A DNA stretch of 64,000 nucleotides from Streptomyces canus (GCF_030816965.1 NZ_JAUSYQ010000002.1:806001-870000); one strand, 5' to 3'. Shown: positions 7,835-17,617, counted from the first letter of the stretch. The notes: generated by a model not told the origin, from the letters alone. Numbers and translations are program-made.

Positions 7835-8854
7835 CTAGGCGCGAACCGACACGGCAACCGGCTCCAGGGAACGAACGGGCCGCACACGCCCGACCTCAAC
7901 GCCACCCCCGAGCAGCGCCTCCCCCTGGAACTCCATCAGCAGATCCGCAGAAACCCCGGCCCACGCCAGCGCCGCCGCAGCAACCGGCACCCGCGCCCGA
8001 TTCGCCCCGTCGGAGATCTTCACGGCGACAGCGCGCCCATCCGGAAGCGCGGCGACCTGAACGCCCTCGAACCCGTCCTTCGCGAGCAGCCCGGGCACGG
8101 CCTTCATCAGCGCGGCCACGTCCCGCCCCGCCCCGGACGCCATCTCGGCATGCTCCCGCATCGCGTCGGCGACCCGAGCCTCAGGGGTACCGGGAGCCGC
8201 AGAGGTGATCCGTGCGGCGGCCCGGGCAAGGCCGTGCAGCGAGACGGCGAACAGTGGCGCACCGCATCCGTCGACGGTCACCCGCGCGATCCGCTGCCCG
8301 GTCAGGTCCTCGACGATCTCGGCGATCGCCTGCTGGAGCGGATGCGAGGGGTCGAGGTACCCCTCGAGAGGCCAGTCGTTGAGCACGCACGTGTACAGCA
8401 TCGCCGCGTGCTTGCCGGAGCAGTTCTGCGCGAGCCGCGAGGGCGCGCGGCCCTCCCTGATCCACGCGTCCCGGACGGCCGGGTCGAACGGCATGTCCTG
8501 GACGTTGCGCAGGGCGTCCTCGGACACACCCGCGAGCTCCAGGATCCGCCGGGCCCCGGCGAGGTGGCGTTCCTCGCCGGAGTGGCTGGCCGCGGTGAGC
8601 GAGAGGAGCTCGCCGTCGAGCGGCAGTCCGGCCCGGACCATGGCGACGGCCTGGACCGGCTTGAGCGCGGACCGCGGATAGAACGCGGCCTCGATGTCAC
8701 CGAGTTGGAAACGGACGTCCCCGTCGCCGTCGAGGACGACGACGGAACCGTAGTGGGTGCCCTCGATCAGCCCACCGCGGATGAGGTGGGCGACGGGAGC
8801 GTGGAGGGGTTCACGGACCAGGGGTGCGGCCGCGACGGGACTGCTGTGCATCAT
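7835..8854 (-). CDS. ansA: L-asparaginase (thermolabile/Rhizobial type II family)
   Basis: A 339-residue member of the asparaginase family typified by Rhizobium etli, unrelated in fold to E. coli AnsA/AnsB. It should hydrolyse L-asparagine to aspartate and ammonia. Blocks seen are FYPRSALKPVQAVAM, SHSGEERH, the conserved cysteine in NCSGKHAAML, and DGCGAP. The frame opens at a GTG at 8887, but GGAGAAGCAGGAA lies directly before the ATG pair at 8854/8851, so I start there. It lies 76 bases downstream of the permease, so the two are likely cotranscribed. Confidence 0.88.
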   Translation of the reverse strand: MMHSSPVAAAPLVREPLHAPVAHLIRGGLIEGTHYGSVVVLDGDGDVRFQLGDIEAAFYPRSALKPVQAVAMVRAGLPLDGELLSLTAASHSGEERHLAGARRILELAGVSEDALRNVQDMPFDPAVRDAWIREGRAPSRLAQNCSGKHAAMLYTCVLNDWPLEGYLDPSHPLQQAIAEIVEDLTGQRIARVTVDGCGAPLFAVSLHGLARAAARITSAAPGTPEARVADAMREHAEMASGAGRDVAALMKAVPGLLAKDGFEGVQVAALPDGRAVAVKISDGANRARVPVAAAALAWAGVSADLLMEFQGEALLGGGVEVGRVRPVRSLEPVAVSVRA

Positions 8855-8930
8855 TTCCTGCTTCTCCGGGAACGCCACGCGGGTCACGCGTGCGTGCCGG
8901 TCGTTTCGGGCTCGGTTTGCGCGCGAGCGA

Positions 8931-10379
8931 TCACGCGCCGGTGGATTCGCTCTCGGTGGAGGTGCGGGAGGCCCTGCCCCGGACGGCGAACCACCCGGCG
9001 ACCAGTGCCGCGACGATCAGCGGGAGGCACAGCACGGTGGTGCGGCCGGCGCCGCCGTCGGCGTACATGAGGACCAGGACGGAGGCGAGGAAGGCCAGCG
9101 TCACGAGTTCGGTCCAGGGGGATCCCGGCAGTCGGTAGCCGGGGCGGGTGAGGTCGCCCTTCTCGGTCTTCTGCCAGAAGAGCAGGTGACAGACCATGAT
9201 CATGCCCCAGGTGGCGAGGATGCCGATGGCGGCGAAGTTCAGCACGATCTCGAACGCGTCGGCGGGGACCACGTAGTTGAGGCCGACACCGAGGACGCAG
9301 ATGCCGCTGGTGAGCAGGATGCCGCCGTAGGGGACCTGGCTGCGGCTCATCACGCCGGTGAACTTCGGGGCGGAGCCGGACATCGCCATGGAGCGCAGGA
9401 TGCGCCCGGTGCTGTACAGGCCGGAGTTGAGCGAGGACATGGCCGCGGTGAGGACGACGAGGTTCATCACACCGCCGGCCGCCGGGATGCCGATGTTGGA
9501 CAGGACGGTCACGAAGGGGCTCTCGCCCGCGGTGTACCTGTTCCAGGGCAGCAGCATCGAGAGCAGGAGGACCGAGCCGACGTAGAAGACGCCGACGCGC
9601 CACATGATCGAGTTGATCGCCTTGGGCATGATCTTCTCGGGGTTCTCGGTCTCGCCCGCGGCGACGCCGACCAGTTCGACCGAGGCGTAGGCGAAGACGA
9701 CACCCTGGATGATCAGGAGCATGGGCAGCAGGCCGCTGGGGAAGACGCCGCCGTTGTCGGTGATCAGGGACGGGCCGGGGTGGTGGCCGTCGATCGGGTG
9801 CTGGGTGACCAGCAGGAAGATGCCGATCAGCATGAACGCCACGAGCGCGCCCACCTTGATGATGGCGAACCAGAACTCCAGCTCGCCGAACATCTTCACC
9901 GAGATGAGGTTGACGGTGAGGACGACCGCGAGCGCGATGAGGGCGATCACCCACTGCGGGATGTCGGAGAACATGCCCCAGTAGTGGGTGTAGAGGGCGA
10001 CGGCGGTGATGTCGGCGATGCCGGTGGTGGCCCAGTTCAGGAAGTACATCCAGCCGGCGACGTAGGCGCCCTTCTCGCCGAGGAACTCCCGGGCGTACGA
10101 CACGAAGGCGCCGGAGGAGGGCCGGTACAGGACGAGTTCGCCGAGGGCGCGGACGACGAGGAAGGCGAAGACGCCGCAGACCGCGTAGGCGATGAACAGG
10201 GAGGGGCCGGCGTCGGCGAGGCGCCCGCCGGCGCCCAGGAAGAGGCCGGTGCCGATCGCGCCGCCGATGGCGATCATGTTGACGTGTCGTGACTTGAGGG
10301 ACTTGCTGTAGCCCTCGTCTCCGGCGTCGACATGGCCGGAACGTTTCTGCACTCCGTCGTGCAGGGACTGCTCGCTCAC
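8931..10379 (-). CDS. Amino-acid permease (APC superfamily, likely asparagine/GABA-type)
   Basis: A 482-residue, about twelve-helix permease of the amino-acid transporter (AAT) family, with the first-helix signature [18 protein letters not shown] near residue 33 and the [18 protein letters not shown] block in the middle. It sits between a FadR-type regulator and an asparaginase, so it probably imports asparagine or aspartate (AnsP-like). The GTG start at 10379 overlaps the regulator stop (GTGA). The hydrophilic N-terminus of about 30 residues is cytoplasmic. Confidence 0.92.
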   Translation of the reverse strand: MSEQSLHDGVQKRSGHVDAGDEGYSKSLKSRHVNMIAIGGAIGTGLFLGAGGRLADAGPSLFIAYAVCGVFAFLVVRALGELVLYRPSSGAFVSYAREFLGEKGAYVAGWMYFLNWATTGIADITAVALYTHYWGMFSDIPQWVIALIALAVVLTVNLISVKMFGELEFWFAIIKVGALVAFMLIGIFLLVTQHPIDGHHPGPSLITDNGGVFPSGLLPMLLIIQGVVFAYASVELVGVAAGETENPEKIMPKAINSIMWRVGVFYVGSVLLLSMLLPWNRYTAGESPFVTVLSNIGIPAAGGVMNLVVLTAAMSSLNSGLYSTGRILRSMAMSGSAPKFTGVMSRSQVPYGGILLTSGICVLGVGLNYVVPADAFEIVLNFAAIGILATWGMIMVCHLLFWQKTEKGDLTRPGYRLPGSPWTELVTLAFLASVLVLMYADGGAGRTTVLCLPLIVAALVAGWFAVRGRASRTSTESESTGA

Positions 10380-11107
10380 GCCTCGGGTCCGCCTTCCGTG
10401 GGACTGTCCGTGCGCGGGGAACGCACGATGTCGGTGAGAGTGGTCTCGACGCGGTCGAGGTGGTGGGACATGGCCTCCACCGCGTCGTGCTCGGAACCGT
10501 CGATCAGCGCCTCGACGATCGCGCGGTGCTCGCGGTTGGACTGCTCCCGGCGGCCGCCCAGCTCGTTGAGGAACGCCGACTGACGCGCCAGTGCGTCCCG
10601 GATCTCCTCGATGACCCGGCGGAAGACCGGGTTCTGGGCGGCCTCGGCCACGGCGAGGTGGAAGAGGGTGTCCATCGCGACCCACGCCGTGGTGTCGGTC
10701 TCCCGTTCCATCCGGTCCAGCAGGTGGGCCAAATGATCCAGGTTCTCCGGGGTGCGGCGCCGGGCCGCGTACCCGGCGACCGGGATCTCGACGTGGCGGC
10801 GCACCTCCAGGAGGTCGCTGGCCGCGTAGTCGCCGAAGGTGGGGTCCTCCACCGCGTTGGCCACGACGAAGGTGCCCTTGCCCGTCTTGGAGACGGTCAG
10901 GCCCATGGTCTGCAGGGCCCTGAGGGCCTCGCGCAGGACGGGCCGGCTGATCTCCAGGGTGCGGCAGAGCTCCGCCTCGGAGGGGAGCTTGTCGCCGATG
11001 GCGTACTCCCCCCGCTCGATGGCGTCACGCAGATGCGCCAGCACCGCCTCCATGGCGCTGATGCGTCGCGGAGGCTGACTGGCTGTCCGGCTGTCTGACA
11101 GGTTCAC
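10376..11107 (-). CDS. GntR-family (FadR subfamily) transcriptional regulator
   Basis: A 243-residue regulator with an N-terminal winged helix (about residues 20-85; [25 protein letters not shown] is split by the helix turn) and an all-helical FCD effector domain (about 95-230). It is the first gene of the asparagine/aspartate operon and overlaps the permease start, so it likely senses an amino or organic acid and controls the operon. The GTG start at 11107 has GGAG ten bases upstream. An ATG at 11053 is possible but lacks a ribosome site. Confidence 0.93.
   Translation of the reverse strand: MNLSDSRTASQPPRRISAMEAVLAHLRDAIERGEYAIGDKLPSEAELCRTLEISRPVLREALRALQTMGLTVSKTGKGTFVVANAVEDPTFGDYAASDLLEVRRHVEIPVAGYAARRRTPENLDHLAHLLDRMERETDTTAWVAMDTLFHLAVAEAAQNPVFRRVIEEIRDALARQSAFLNELGGRREQSNREHRAIVEALIDGSEHDAVEAMSHHLDRVETTLTDIVRSPRTDSPTEGGPEA
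11091..11101. promoter_or_regulatory. Putative FadR-type operator
   Basis: Perfect palindrome CTGTC-T-GACAG, containing GT-nnn-AC as expected for FadR-subfamily sites. It sits across the first codons of the regulator gene, so binding would autoregulate the operon. Confidence 0.4.
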
Positions 11108-11155
11108 GGGAGAGATACTCCGGGCGGCGAGAGGGTGCTGTCAAGGGGACGGACG

Positions 11156-11196
11156 CACGGGGGTGTGTGGAGTGAGAGCCGCCTCGCACCCCCGTG
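11156..11196 (-). terminator. Terminator-like hairpin downstream of uppP
   Basis: Perfect 10-base-pair stem CACGGGGGTG/CACCCCCGTG with a 21-base loop, five bases after the uppP stop on the minus strand. There is no T-run, as is common in this group. Confidence 0.55.
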
Positions 11197-11200
11197 GCGG

Positions 11201-12037
11201 TCAGCTGCCGAGCGTCCCCGTGGCCAGCAGGCCGAAGAGCAGCAGGCCCACGACGATCCGGTAGACCACGAAGGCGTTGAAGGAGTGCTTGGCCACGAAC
11301 TTCAGCAGCCAGGCGATGGAGCCGTAGGCCACGACGAAGGAGACGCCCGTGCCGACGGCGAGCGGCGCCGCCCCCACGCCCGTACCGAGGGCGTCCTTGA
11401 GCTCGTAGATGCCTGCGCCGGTGAGGGCGGGAATGCCGAGGAAGAACGACAGGCGGGTGGCGGCCACGCGGTCCAGGTCGAGGATCAGGGCCGTGGACAT
11501 GGTCGCGCCGGAGCGGGAGAAGCCGGGGAAGAGCAGCGCGAGGATCTGCGAGCTGCCGACCAGCATCGCGTCCTTGAACGAGGTGTCGTCCTCACCGCGC
11601 TTGTGCCGCCCCATCTGGTCCGCCGCCCACATCACACCGCTGCCGACGATCAGGGAGCCCGCGACCACCCACAGGGACGCGAGCGGTCCCTCGATGAGCG
11701 GCTTGGCGGCCAGGCCGACGATGACGATCGGAACGGTCGCGGCGATCACCCACCAGGCGAACTTGTAGTCGTGGTGGTACCGCTCCTCCTTGTTGACCAG
11801 CCCTCTGCCCCACGCGGAGACGATCCGCACGATGTCCTTGAAGAAGTACACGAGCACGGCGGCGATCGCGCCGACCTGGATGACGGCCGAGAACCCGACG
11901 ACGGCGTCGTCGTCGACGGGGATGTTCATCAAACCCTCGACGATCTTCAGATGGCCGGTGGAGGAGACGGGCAGGAACTCGGTCACTCCCTCGACGGCTC
12001 CGAGGACGACGGCCTGACCGACGCTGATGACGCTCAT
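11201..12037 (-). CDS. uppP: Undecaprenyl-diphosphatase
   Basis: A 278-residue polytopic membrane enzyme (BacA/UppP) that dephosphorylates undecaprenyl diphosphate to recycle the lipid carrier for peptidoglycan synthesis; overproduction in other bacteria gives bacitracin resistance. Both signatures are intact: GVTEFLPVSSTGH at residues 17-29 and PGFSRSGATMS near 178. Length and roughly eight membrane segments match the family. The ribosome site is weak (AGAAG about 12 bases upstream). It appears monocistronic, ended by the hairpin at 11156-11196. Confidence 0.96.
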   Translation of the reverse strand: MSVISVGQAVVLGAVEGVTEFLPVSSTGHLKIVEGLMNIPVDDDAVVGFSAVIQVGAIAAVLVYFFKDIVRIVSAWGRGLVNKEERYHHDYKFAWWVIAATVPIVIVGLAAKPLIEGPLASLWVVAGSLIVGSGVMWAADQMGRHKRGEDDTSFKDAMLVGSSQILALLFPGFSRSGATMSTALILDLDRVAATRLSFFLGIPALTGAGIYELKDALGTGVGAAPLAVGTGVSFVVAYGSIAWLLKFVAKHSFNAFVVYRIVVGLLLFGLLATGTLGS

Positions 12038-12110
12038 GGGATCCAGTTCTTCTCAGGGGAAGGCAGGTGCGGAGGGCACAGTCTTACTACACGCGGACAA
12101 GCGTCGAGGC

Positions 12111-12485
12111 CTACGCCCACACGGCCTGCGCCAGCGCCACCCCCGCGAAGGCGGCCCCGAGACCGGCCACCACGCTCGCGGCCACGTTGGCCGCGGCGTA
12201 GACGCGTGCTCCGGTCTCGCTGAGCCGGAGGGTCTCGTAGGAGAAGGTCGAGTACGTCGTCAGGGCCCCGCACAGACCGGTGCCCAGGAGGAGCTGGAGG
12301 TGGGATCCGGCAGCCCCCTCGGCCACGGCCCCGGTGAGCAGGCCGAGGATCAGACAGCCCGCGACGTTGACGGCGAAGGTGCCCCAGGGGAAGAGCGAGT
12401 CGTGCCGGGACTGCACCGCGCGGTCGGTGAGATAGCGGAGCGGGGCACCGACCATGGCACCCGTGACGACCAGCAGCCAGTTCAC
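12111..12485 (-). CDS. crcB: Fluoride exporter subunit FluC/CrcB (second copy)
   Basis: A 124-residue, four-helix membrane protein of the CrcB/FluC family. These form dual-topology dimers that let fluoride leave the cytoplasm. Family features: GAPLRYL in helix 1, [12 protein letters not shown] in helix 2, and [15 protein letters not shown] with the phenylalanine/threonine track. The GTG at 12485 overlaps the stop of the DUF190 gene (GTGA). With the other FluC at 12871 it may form a heterodimer of fixed, opposite topologies, as known for paired copies in other bacteria. Confidence 0.94.
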   Translation of the reverse strand: MNWLLVVTGAMVGAPLRYLTDRAVQSRHDSLFPWGTFAVNVAGCLILGLLTGAVAEGAAGSHLQLLLGTGLCGALTTYSTFSYETLRLSETGARVYAAANVAASVVAGLGAAFAGVALAQAVWA

Positions 12486-12874
12486 AACGACTTCTTACCC
12501 TTCATGCCCGTTCTGCCCTGTCTTGCGCCCTGGGTTCCGTCGCGGCCGACGTACCGGATGACCTCGCAGTGGTCGAGGGTCACCAGGCCCTCGGTGATGA
12601 GTTCGTCGAGCTGCGGCAGGAACTCCCGTACGCGGGTCTCGGTGTCGACGATCACGACGGCCACCGGCAGGTCCTCGCTGAGGGACAGCAGCCGGGAGGT
12701 GTGGATCAGGGAGGAGGCGCCGAAACCCTCGATGCCGCGGAAGACGCTGGCCCCGGCGAGCCCCGCCGCGTGGGCGCGGTGCACGATCTCGGTGTAGAGG
12801 GGCTTGTGGTGCCAGGTGTCGTTCTCGCCGACGTAGACGGTCAGGCGCAGGGCGCTGCCGGTCAGCCTCGTCAT
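12482..12874 (-). CDS. DUF190 domain protein between two fluC genes
   Basis: A 130-residue soluble protein of the DUF190 family, with the block [12 protein letters not shown] near residue 42 and a PII-like ferredoxin-fold appearance. Both ends overlap the flanking fluC genes by four bases (ATGA and GTGA), so all three are made from one mRNA at similar levels. Its role is not established; the tight coupling suggests regulation of, or assembly with, the fluoride channel. A nucleotide-binding PII-like sensor role is only an inference. Confidence 0.9.
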   Translation of the reverse strand: MTRLTGSALRLTVYVGENDTWHHKPLYTEIVHRAHAAGLAGASVFRGIEGFGASSLIHTSRLLSLSEDLPVAVVIVDTETRVREFLPQLDELITEGLVTLDHCEVIRYVGRDGTQGARQGRTGMKGKKSL

Positions 12875-13326
12875 GGCTGCCTCCACTTCAGGACGCGGCG
12901 GGTCGCTGTGGACGCGAGCCACACCGCGGTGAGGGCCGCGAGCAACGTCGCGGCGAGATAGGCCAGGCCCATGGCGGGCCGGCCGTGATCGACGAGTTTC
13001 TGGATGTCGACGGCGTAGGTCGAGAAGGTGGTGAAGCCGCCGAGGACGCCGGTGCCGAAGAAGGGACGGACCAGGCGGTGGGCGGCCCACACGTCGGTGA
13101 TGACGACCATGAACACGCCGATGACGGCACAGCCGACGACGTTGGTCCAGAAGGTCGCCCAGGGGAATCCGCCGGGCGGCGCGGGCCAGTGGAGGGCGAG
13201 GGCGTACCGGGCGGCGGCCCCGAGCGCGCCGCCCAGGGCGACCACCGCGACGACCGGCGCCTGGCCGCGCCGGAGCGACGGGCGCGTGGGGCCGGCGGGA
13301 GCACGGAGGCTCTCCGGGGCTGTCAT
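12871..13326 (-). CDS. crcB: Fluoride exporter subunit FluC/CrcB (first copy)
   Basis: A 151-residue FluC/CrcB protein with four predicted helices and the family blocks [22 protein letters not shown] and [15 protein letters not shown]. It is longer than its partner at 12111 because of a basic N-terminal tail of about 24 residues (RRGQ). It heads the three-gene operon fluC-DUF190-fluC. The 166 bases upstream were checked for the fluoride riboswitch consensus and none was convincing. Confidence 0.94.
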   Translation of the reverse strand: MTAPESLRAPAGPTRPSLRRGQAPVVAVVALGGALGAAARYALALHWPAPPGGFPWATFWTNVVGCAVIGVFMVVITDVWAAHRLVRPFFGTGVLGGFTTFSTYAVDIQKLVDHGRPAMGLAYLAATLLAALTAVWLASTATRRVLKWRQP

Positions 13327-13492
13327 GGTCGTGTCTCTCCTACTCGCCGGGGCCCGGACACACGGGCGCGCTCCATCGCAAGTAGGGACCGTTGGCGGCG
13401 CCTTCGCCGCGGTTCGGGTACGGCGGGCCCCACCGCCGCGCCGCGAGGGTGATCGCGACCGAGACCAGGGTAACGCCGGGGCGCCACCGGGG

Positions 13493-14455
13493 TCACTTCG
13501 CGGCGGGCGGCTCGCACAGCGCGATGCCGCGCTCCCAGAGGCTGCCGAGGACCAGGTGGCCGGAGGCCTCGCAGACGCTGGTGACCATGCGGAAGCGGGA
13601 ACGGCTGCGGGCGAGGTGGTGGACGACCTCGCCCGTGTCGTCGACCGCGAGGACGCCGATGCTGCCCGTGGGGCGGTAGGGGGCGCGTACGGCGATGCGG
13701 GCGGCGGCTCGGCGGACCGGTGGGGCGGCGCGGTGCAGCAGGTCGAGCGGGGGCACGCGGGGCCCGGCGAGCGAGACCCAGATCGGGCCTTCGGGTCCGC
13801 CGCGCCAGATGTTGTCGGGCATGCCCGGCAGGTTCTCGGCGAGGGGTTCGGCGCGTCCGGCCTGCGGTCCGTCGAGCCAGTAACGGGTGAGCCGGCGGGC
13901 CCCGGTCTCGGCGACGACCAGGAAGGACTCGTCGCCGCTCACGGCGAGGCCGTTGGCGAACTGCAGTCCCTCCAACAGGACTTCGGGAGTGTCGTCGCCG
14001 GGCGCCAGGCGCAGGAGGCGGCCGGTGCCGGTGTGTTCGACGATGTCGCCGATCCACTGCTCCAGGGGATAGCGGCGGCTGGAGACGGTGAAGTAGACGC
14101 TGCCGTCGGACAGCGCGACCACGTTGCTGGCGAACCGCAGCCTCTCCCCCGCCACCTCGTCGGCGATGACGCGTACGGTGCCGTCGGTGAGGTCGACGCC
14201 CAGTAGTCCGCGTTCGGCGTCGCACACCAACAGGGCATCGTCCGGGAGGAGTTCGAGGCCGAGCGGCCTGCCGCCGGTCTCGGCGAGCACCTCGACGCGG
14301 GCGGCGAGCGGTTCCGTCAGTCCGTCGATGCGCAGGATGCGGCCGTCCGCCACTCCGGTGAGGACCCGGCCGCGGGAGTCGGCGACGACGTCCTCGGGTC
14401 CGTGGCCGCCGATCGCGACGTAGTGGCGGGGAGTCAGTGCGGTGGAACGGTCCAT
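13493..14455 (-). CDS. SMP-30/strictosidine-synthase-like beta-propeller protein
   Basis: A 320-residue protein of the SMP-30/gluconolactonase/strictosidine synthase-like superfamily, a six-bladed propeller with a central metal. Visible blade motifs are [16 protein letters not shown] near the start, [26 protein letters not shown] and LPGMPDNIW. Members hydrolyse lactones or other esters; the substrate here is unknown. No signal peptide is seen, so it is probably cytoplasmic. It lies 28 bases downstream of an ArsR-like regulator, suggesting a two-gene operon. Confidence 0.85.
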   Translation of the reverse strand: MDRSTALTPRHYVAIGGHGPEDVVADSRGRVLTGVADGRILRIDGLTEPLAARVEVLAETGGRPLGLELLPDDALLVCDAERGLLGVDLTDGTVRVIADEVAGERLRFASNVVALSDGSVYFTVSSRRYPLEQWIGDIVEHTGTGRLLRLAPGDDTPEVLLEGLQFANGLAVSGDESFLVVAETGARRLTRYWLDGPQAGRAEPLAENLPGMPDNIWRGGPEGPIWVSLAGPRVPPLDLLHRAAPPVRRAAARIAVRAPYRPTGSIGVLAVDDTGEVVHHLARSRSRFRMVTSVCEASGHLVLGSLWERGIALCEPPAAK

Positions 14456-14483
14456 CAGGTGCCTGCCCTTCCGGTGCGAGTCG

Positions 14484-14771
14484 CTACCAGCCCTTCTCGA
14501 ACATGCGCGCCACCTCGGCGATGCGCATCTCGTCGTGACGGTAGTACGTGCGCCACCGGATTCTCCTGGTACGCAGCAGGCCGAGGTCCACGAGCAGGCC
14601 GAGGTGGGGCTCCGCGATGGAGCGAGGCACGCTGAGCTTGCGTGCGACCCTGCGGGCGGTGACTCCGCCCCGGGCGGGGTCGCCGTGCCGCTGCGGCGGG
14701 AAGTGCGAGGCCAGGTCCTTCAGCCGCTCCAGGATGTCCAGACGCCGCTGGCCGGCCGGGATCCTCAGCAT
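14484..14771 (-). CDS. Small ArsR-like winged-helix regulator
   Basis: A 95-residue DNA-binding protein with a helix-turn-helix around residues 45-75 (VTARRVARKLSVPRSIAEPH) and a wing (TRRIRWRTYYRHDE). I start at the ATG at 14771, which has GGAGGGG five bases upstream; longer frames cover non-coding sequence. No metal-binding cysteines are seen, so the effector is not obvious. Its target is probably itself and the propeller gene that follows. Confidence 0.75.
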   Translation of the reverse strand: MLRIPAGQRRLDILERLKDLASHFPPQRHGDPARGGVTARRVARKLSVPRSIAEPHLGLLVDLGLLRTRRIRWRTYYRHDEMRIAEVARMFEKGW

Positions 14772-15099
14772 CTCGTCCCCTCCGCCCCTCCTTCCGGGTG
14801 CGTCCACTGTTCCGCAGTCGAAGCCGCCCTGTCCCGGAGTCACCGAGCTTGTCCGAGATCGAACTCCTCCGGGACACAGGGCTGTTGGCACGCACGGCGG
14901 TCGGAGAGGGAAAGCGCGGCTACCTCCGAGGGCTCGGGGCTGGTCCGGGGTTCGATGCCGGATCCTGGACCCAGGCCGGTCCGGGCCGCCAGGCGCCGAT
15001 CCGCGGGCTCGCGACCGATCCGGGGCAGTGAGGCCGATCCGGGCCGCGCGGCAGAGCCGGGACCCAGGACCGAGCGGGGACCCCGGACGGATCCCGACC

Positions 15100-15171
15100 G
15101 TGAAGCCGTCCGGGCCGCGAGGCCGATCCGGGCCCGTGAAGCCGTTCGGGCCGCGAGGTCGGTCCGCGGGC
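15100..15171. repeat. 36-base tandem repeat, two copies
   Basis: Copies at 15100-15135 and 15136-15171 both begin GTGAAGCCGT, continue CGGGCCGCGAGG, and differ at about six positions. Related, more degenerate units (GAGGCCGATCCGGGCC) occur just before. Function unknown. Confidence 0.7.
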
Positions 15172-15460
15172 TTGCGGTCTCCTGGGGTTGGACTGCTCAC
15201 CAAGGAGTGCGCACAAGGCCGAATCAGCTCGATCGTGTCGTCGTCGCCTGCGGGCTTGCAGCGCCCTGGACTGTTCGGGTCAGCGCGGTCGTGCGACCTG
15301 GAACACCGGGCGCGGCGTCAGTGTGCGGGGCTCCTGCGGCCTCCCGGGACCGGACCACGCACACGATGCGTGTCGCCGCCCCGGTTGGAAACGCCGGGGA
15401 CCGTTCGGGGCGTGCGGCTGAGTGGACTCACCCCTGCTCAGTCCACAGGAACGGTGAGGC

Positions 15461-15499
15461 CCCCTCCGCCCGCGGCTCGTGGTCTCGCGGGCGGAGGGG
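15461..15499 (-). terminator. Terminator hairpin downstream of the beta-galactosidase gene
   Basis: Perfect 14-base-pair stem (CCCCTCCGCCCGCG paired with its complement at 15486-15499) with an 11-base loop, just after the GH42 stop on the minus strand. Confidence 0.75.
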
Positions 15500-15506
15500 A
15501 GTCGGT

Positions 15507-17528
15507 TCAGCCGTCGAGCCGTACGACCCGGACGGCGCCCGCCGGGACGGCGAGGCGGCCCGCGGCACGTTCGCCGGTCAGCAGTTCGGTGCCCGCCGCG
15601 TCCAGGGGCACCTTGGCCTCCGACGCGGTGTGGTTGACCACGAAGACGTAGGAACCGGACTCTCCGTTGCGTCGGACCACCTCGACGTCGTGGGGCAGGT
15701 CGGCGCTCGAGGGGAGCTGGGCGTCCTCGGCGGCCCAGCCGAGCAGCGCGTCGAGGCCCTGGGCGGCCAGGCGCGTGGAGACGTACCAGGCCGTGCCCGC
15801 GCCGTGGCGGTGCCGGGTGACGGCGGGGTGACCGGCGGCCAGGCCGTCGGCGTAGGTCCACACCGTCTCGGCGCCGCGCGGGACGACGAACTCCGTCCAC
15901 ACGTCGCCGGTGAGCTCGGAGCCGTCAGGGCCGATGATCCGCACCAACTCGCCCGGCAGGAGCGGCGAGAACTCCTCGACGGTCAGGCCCAGGACGTCCC
16001 GCAGCGCGCCCGGATGGGCACCCGCGTGGACGGCGTCGTGCTCGTCGACGATGCCGGAGAAGTACGACACGACGAGTGTGCCGCCGTTCTCGACGTACGC
16101 CCTGAGGTTGTTCCCGGCGGCCTCCGTCATCAGGTACAGGGCGGGGACGACGACAAGGGGATAAGCCGACAAGTCGGCTTCCGGGTGGGCGAAATCGACG
16201 GTGAAGTGGCGGTCGTAGAGGGCCTCGTAGAAGGCGTCGGCACGCTCGCGCGCGTCGTGGTCCTCGCTGGGGCGCCAGTCGAGGTTCTGCGCCCACCACG
16301 AGTGCCAGTCCCACAGGACGGCCACGTCGGCCTGGGTGCGGGTGCCGCGGATCGTGCTCAACGAGTCCAGAGAGGCGCCCAGTTCGACGACCTCGCGCCA
16401 CACGCGTGTGTCGGTGCCGCCGTGCGGGACCATCGCCGAGTGGAACTTCTCGGCGCCGCGCCGGGACTGCCGCCACTGGAAGAACATGGCGCCCTCGGAG
16501 CCGCGGGCCACGTGCGCCAGGGAGTTGCGTGCCATCTGGCCGGGGGCCTTGGCGGGGTTGCGCGGCTGCCAGTTGACGCCCGAGGTGGAGTGCTCCAGAA
16601 GGATCCAGGGGGCGCCGCCCGCGACCGAGCGGGTGAGGTCGGCGGCCATGGCGAGGTTGACGTGGGTGCGGCGGCCGTCGGTGATGAGGTAGTGGTCGTT
16701 GGTGACGATGTCGACCTCGCGGCCCCAGGCCCAGTAGTCGACGGAGTCGCACTGGCTGAGCGCGGTCATGAAGTTGGTGGTGACCGGGACGCCCGGGGAG
16801 AGCCGGTGCAGGATGTCCCGCTCCGTCACGAAGTTCTCCCGCATGGTGGCGTCGGCGAACCGCTTGTAGTCCAGCGCCTGGCCGGGGTTGCCGACGGTGG
16901 CCGCGGTGCGCGGCGGGTCGATCTGCTCGACGCTCGTGTAGTGCTGGCCCCAGAAGGCGGTGCCCCAGGCCTCGTTGACGCCGTCGACGCCGCCGTACGT
17001 CGTCTCGAGCCAGCGGCGGAAGTGGGCGGCGCAGGAGTGGCAGTAGCAGGCGGAGACGGGGACGCCGTACTCGTTGTGCACGTGCCACATCGCCAGGGCC
17101 GGGTGGTCGGCATAACGCGCTGCGAGCCGGGTGGTGATGTTCGCGGCGGCCGCGCGGTAGGCACTGTTGCTGTGGCAGATGGCACCGCGCGAGCCGAACG
17201 CGAGGCGGGTGCCGTCGGCCGTGACCGGCAGTGCGTCGGGATGGGCGCGGTAGAACCAGGCCGGCGGGACGACCGTGGGCGTGCCGAGGTCGACCCGGAC
17301 GCCGTTCTCGTGCAGCAGGCCGAGGATCCGGTCCAGCCAGCCGAAGTCGTACACGCCCGGTTCCGGCTCCAGGAGCGCCCAGGAGAAGATCCCTACGCTG
17401 ACCATGGTGACCCCGGCCTCGCGCATCAGCCGGACGTCCTCGTCCCAGACGCTCTCGGGCCACTGCTCCGGGTTGTAGTCCCCGCCGAAGGCAAGCCTGG
17501 TGAGGCCCCTGGGGGTGGTCTCCGGCAT
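15507..17528 (-). CDS. Beta-galactosidase, glycoside hydrolase family 42
   Basis: A 673-residue GH42 enzyme that hydrolyses terminal beta-galactosides by a retaining mechanism. The acid/base glutamate is E153 in HNEYG and the nucleophile E312 in ILLEHSTSGVNWQPRN. The cysteine cluster CYCHSC at 161-166 together with C119 fits the zinc site found in some GH42 enzymes. Domains follow as TIM barrel (about 10-390), trimerisation domain (about 395-600) and a short beta domain. There is no signal peptide, so it acts on imported sugars. Start at 17528 (GGGAGA six bases upstream). A LacI gene is divergent. Confidence 0.95.
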   Translation of the reverse strand: MPETTPRGLTRLAFGGDYNPEQWPESVWDEDVRLMREAGVTMVSVGIFSWALLEPEPGVYDFGWLDRILGLLHENGVRVDLGTPTVVPPAWFYRAHPDALPVTADGTRLAFGSRGAICHSNSAYRAAAANITTRLAARYADHPALAMWHVHNEYGVPVSACYCHSCAAHFRRWLETTYGGVDGVNEAWGTAFWGQHYTSVEQIDPPRTAATVGNPGQALDYKRFADATMRENFVTERDILHRLSPGVPVTTNFMTALSQCDSVDYWAWGREVDIVTNDHYLITDGRRTHVNLAMAADLTRSVAGGAPWILLEHSTSGVNWQPRNPAKAPGQMARNSLAHVARGSEGAMFFQWRQSRRGAEKFHSAMVPHGGTDTRVWREVVELGASLDSLSTIRGTRTQADVAVLWDWHSWWAQNLDWRPSEDHDARERADAFYEALYDRHFTVDFAHPEADLSAYPLVVVPALYLMTEAAGNNLRAYVENGGTLVVSYFSGIVDEHDAVHAGAHPGALRDVLGLTVEEFSPLLPGELVRIIGPDGSELTGDVWTEFVVPRGAETVWTYADGLAAGHPAVTRHRHGAGTAWYVSTRLAAQGLDALLGWAAEDAQLPSSADLPHDVEVVRRNGESGSYVFVVNHTASEAKVPLDAAGTELLTGERAAGRLAVPAGAVRVVRLDG

Positions 17529-17604
17529 GGTCTCTCCCGTTTCGATTTGTTGGGAACGTGCACACACGGCTCCAGAAGTGTGCGGCCCAAGATAACCGTA
17601 CAAA

Positions 17605-17617
17605 GGCAACCCTTGCC
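17605..17617. promoter_or_regulatory. Candidate LacI operator in the beta-galactosidase/LacI intergenic region
   Basis: Short inverted repeat GGCAA-CCC-TTGCC midway between the divergent genes. On the minus strand it lies between TTGGCA and a TATCTT-like box, a place where a repressor could block the beta-galactosidase promoter. Confidence 0.35.

Larger units (their letters stand above)
14772..15506. other. 735-base gene-poor stretch with degenerate repeats
   Basis: I find no supportable gene here. Open frames on both strands are shadows made possible by the extreme G+C content and show no ribosome site or family motif. It holds a 36-base tandem repeat (15100-15171) embedded in wider degenerate GATCCGGGCC-type repetition, and a strong terminator hairpin at its right end. 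Confidence 0.6.

Noticed and set aside
13327..13492. Possible fluoride riboswitch before the fluC operon
   Set aside because: I looked for the GGnGATG...CCGCC...pseudoknot pattern; only a GGCGAAGGCGCCGCC hairpin is there, without the conserved GATG. Not supported.
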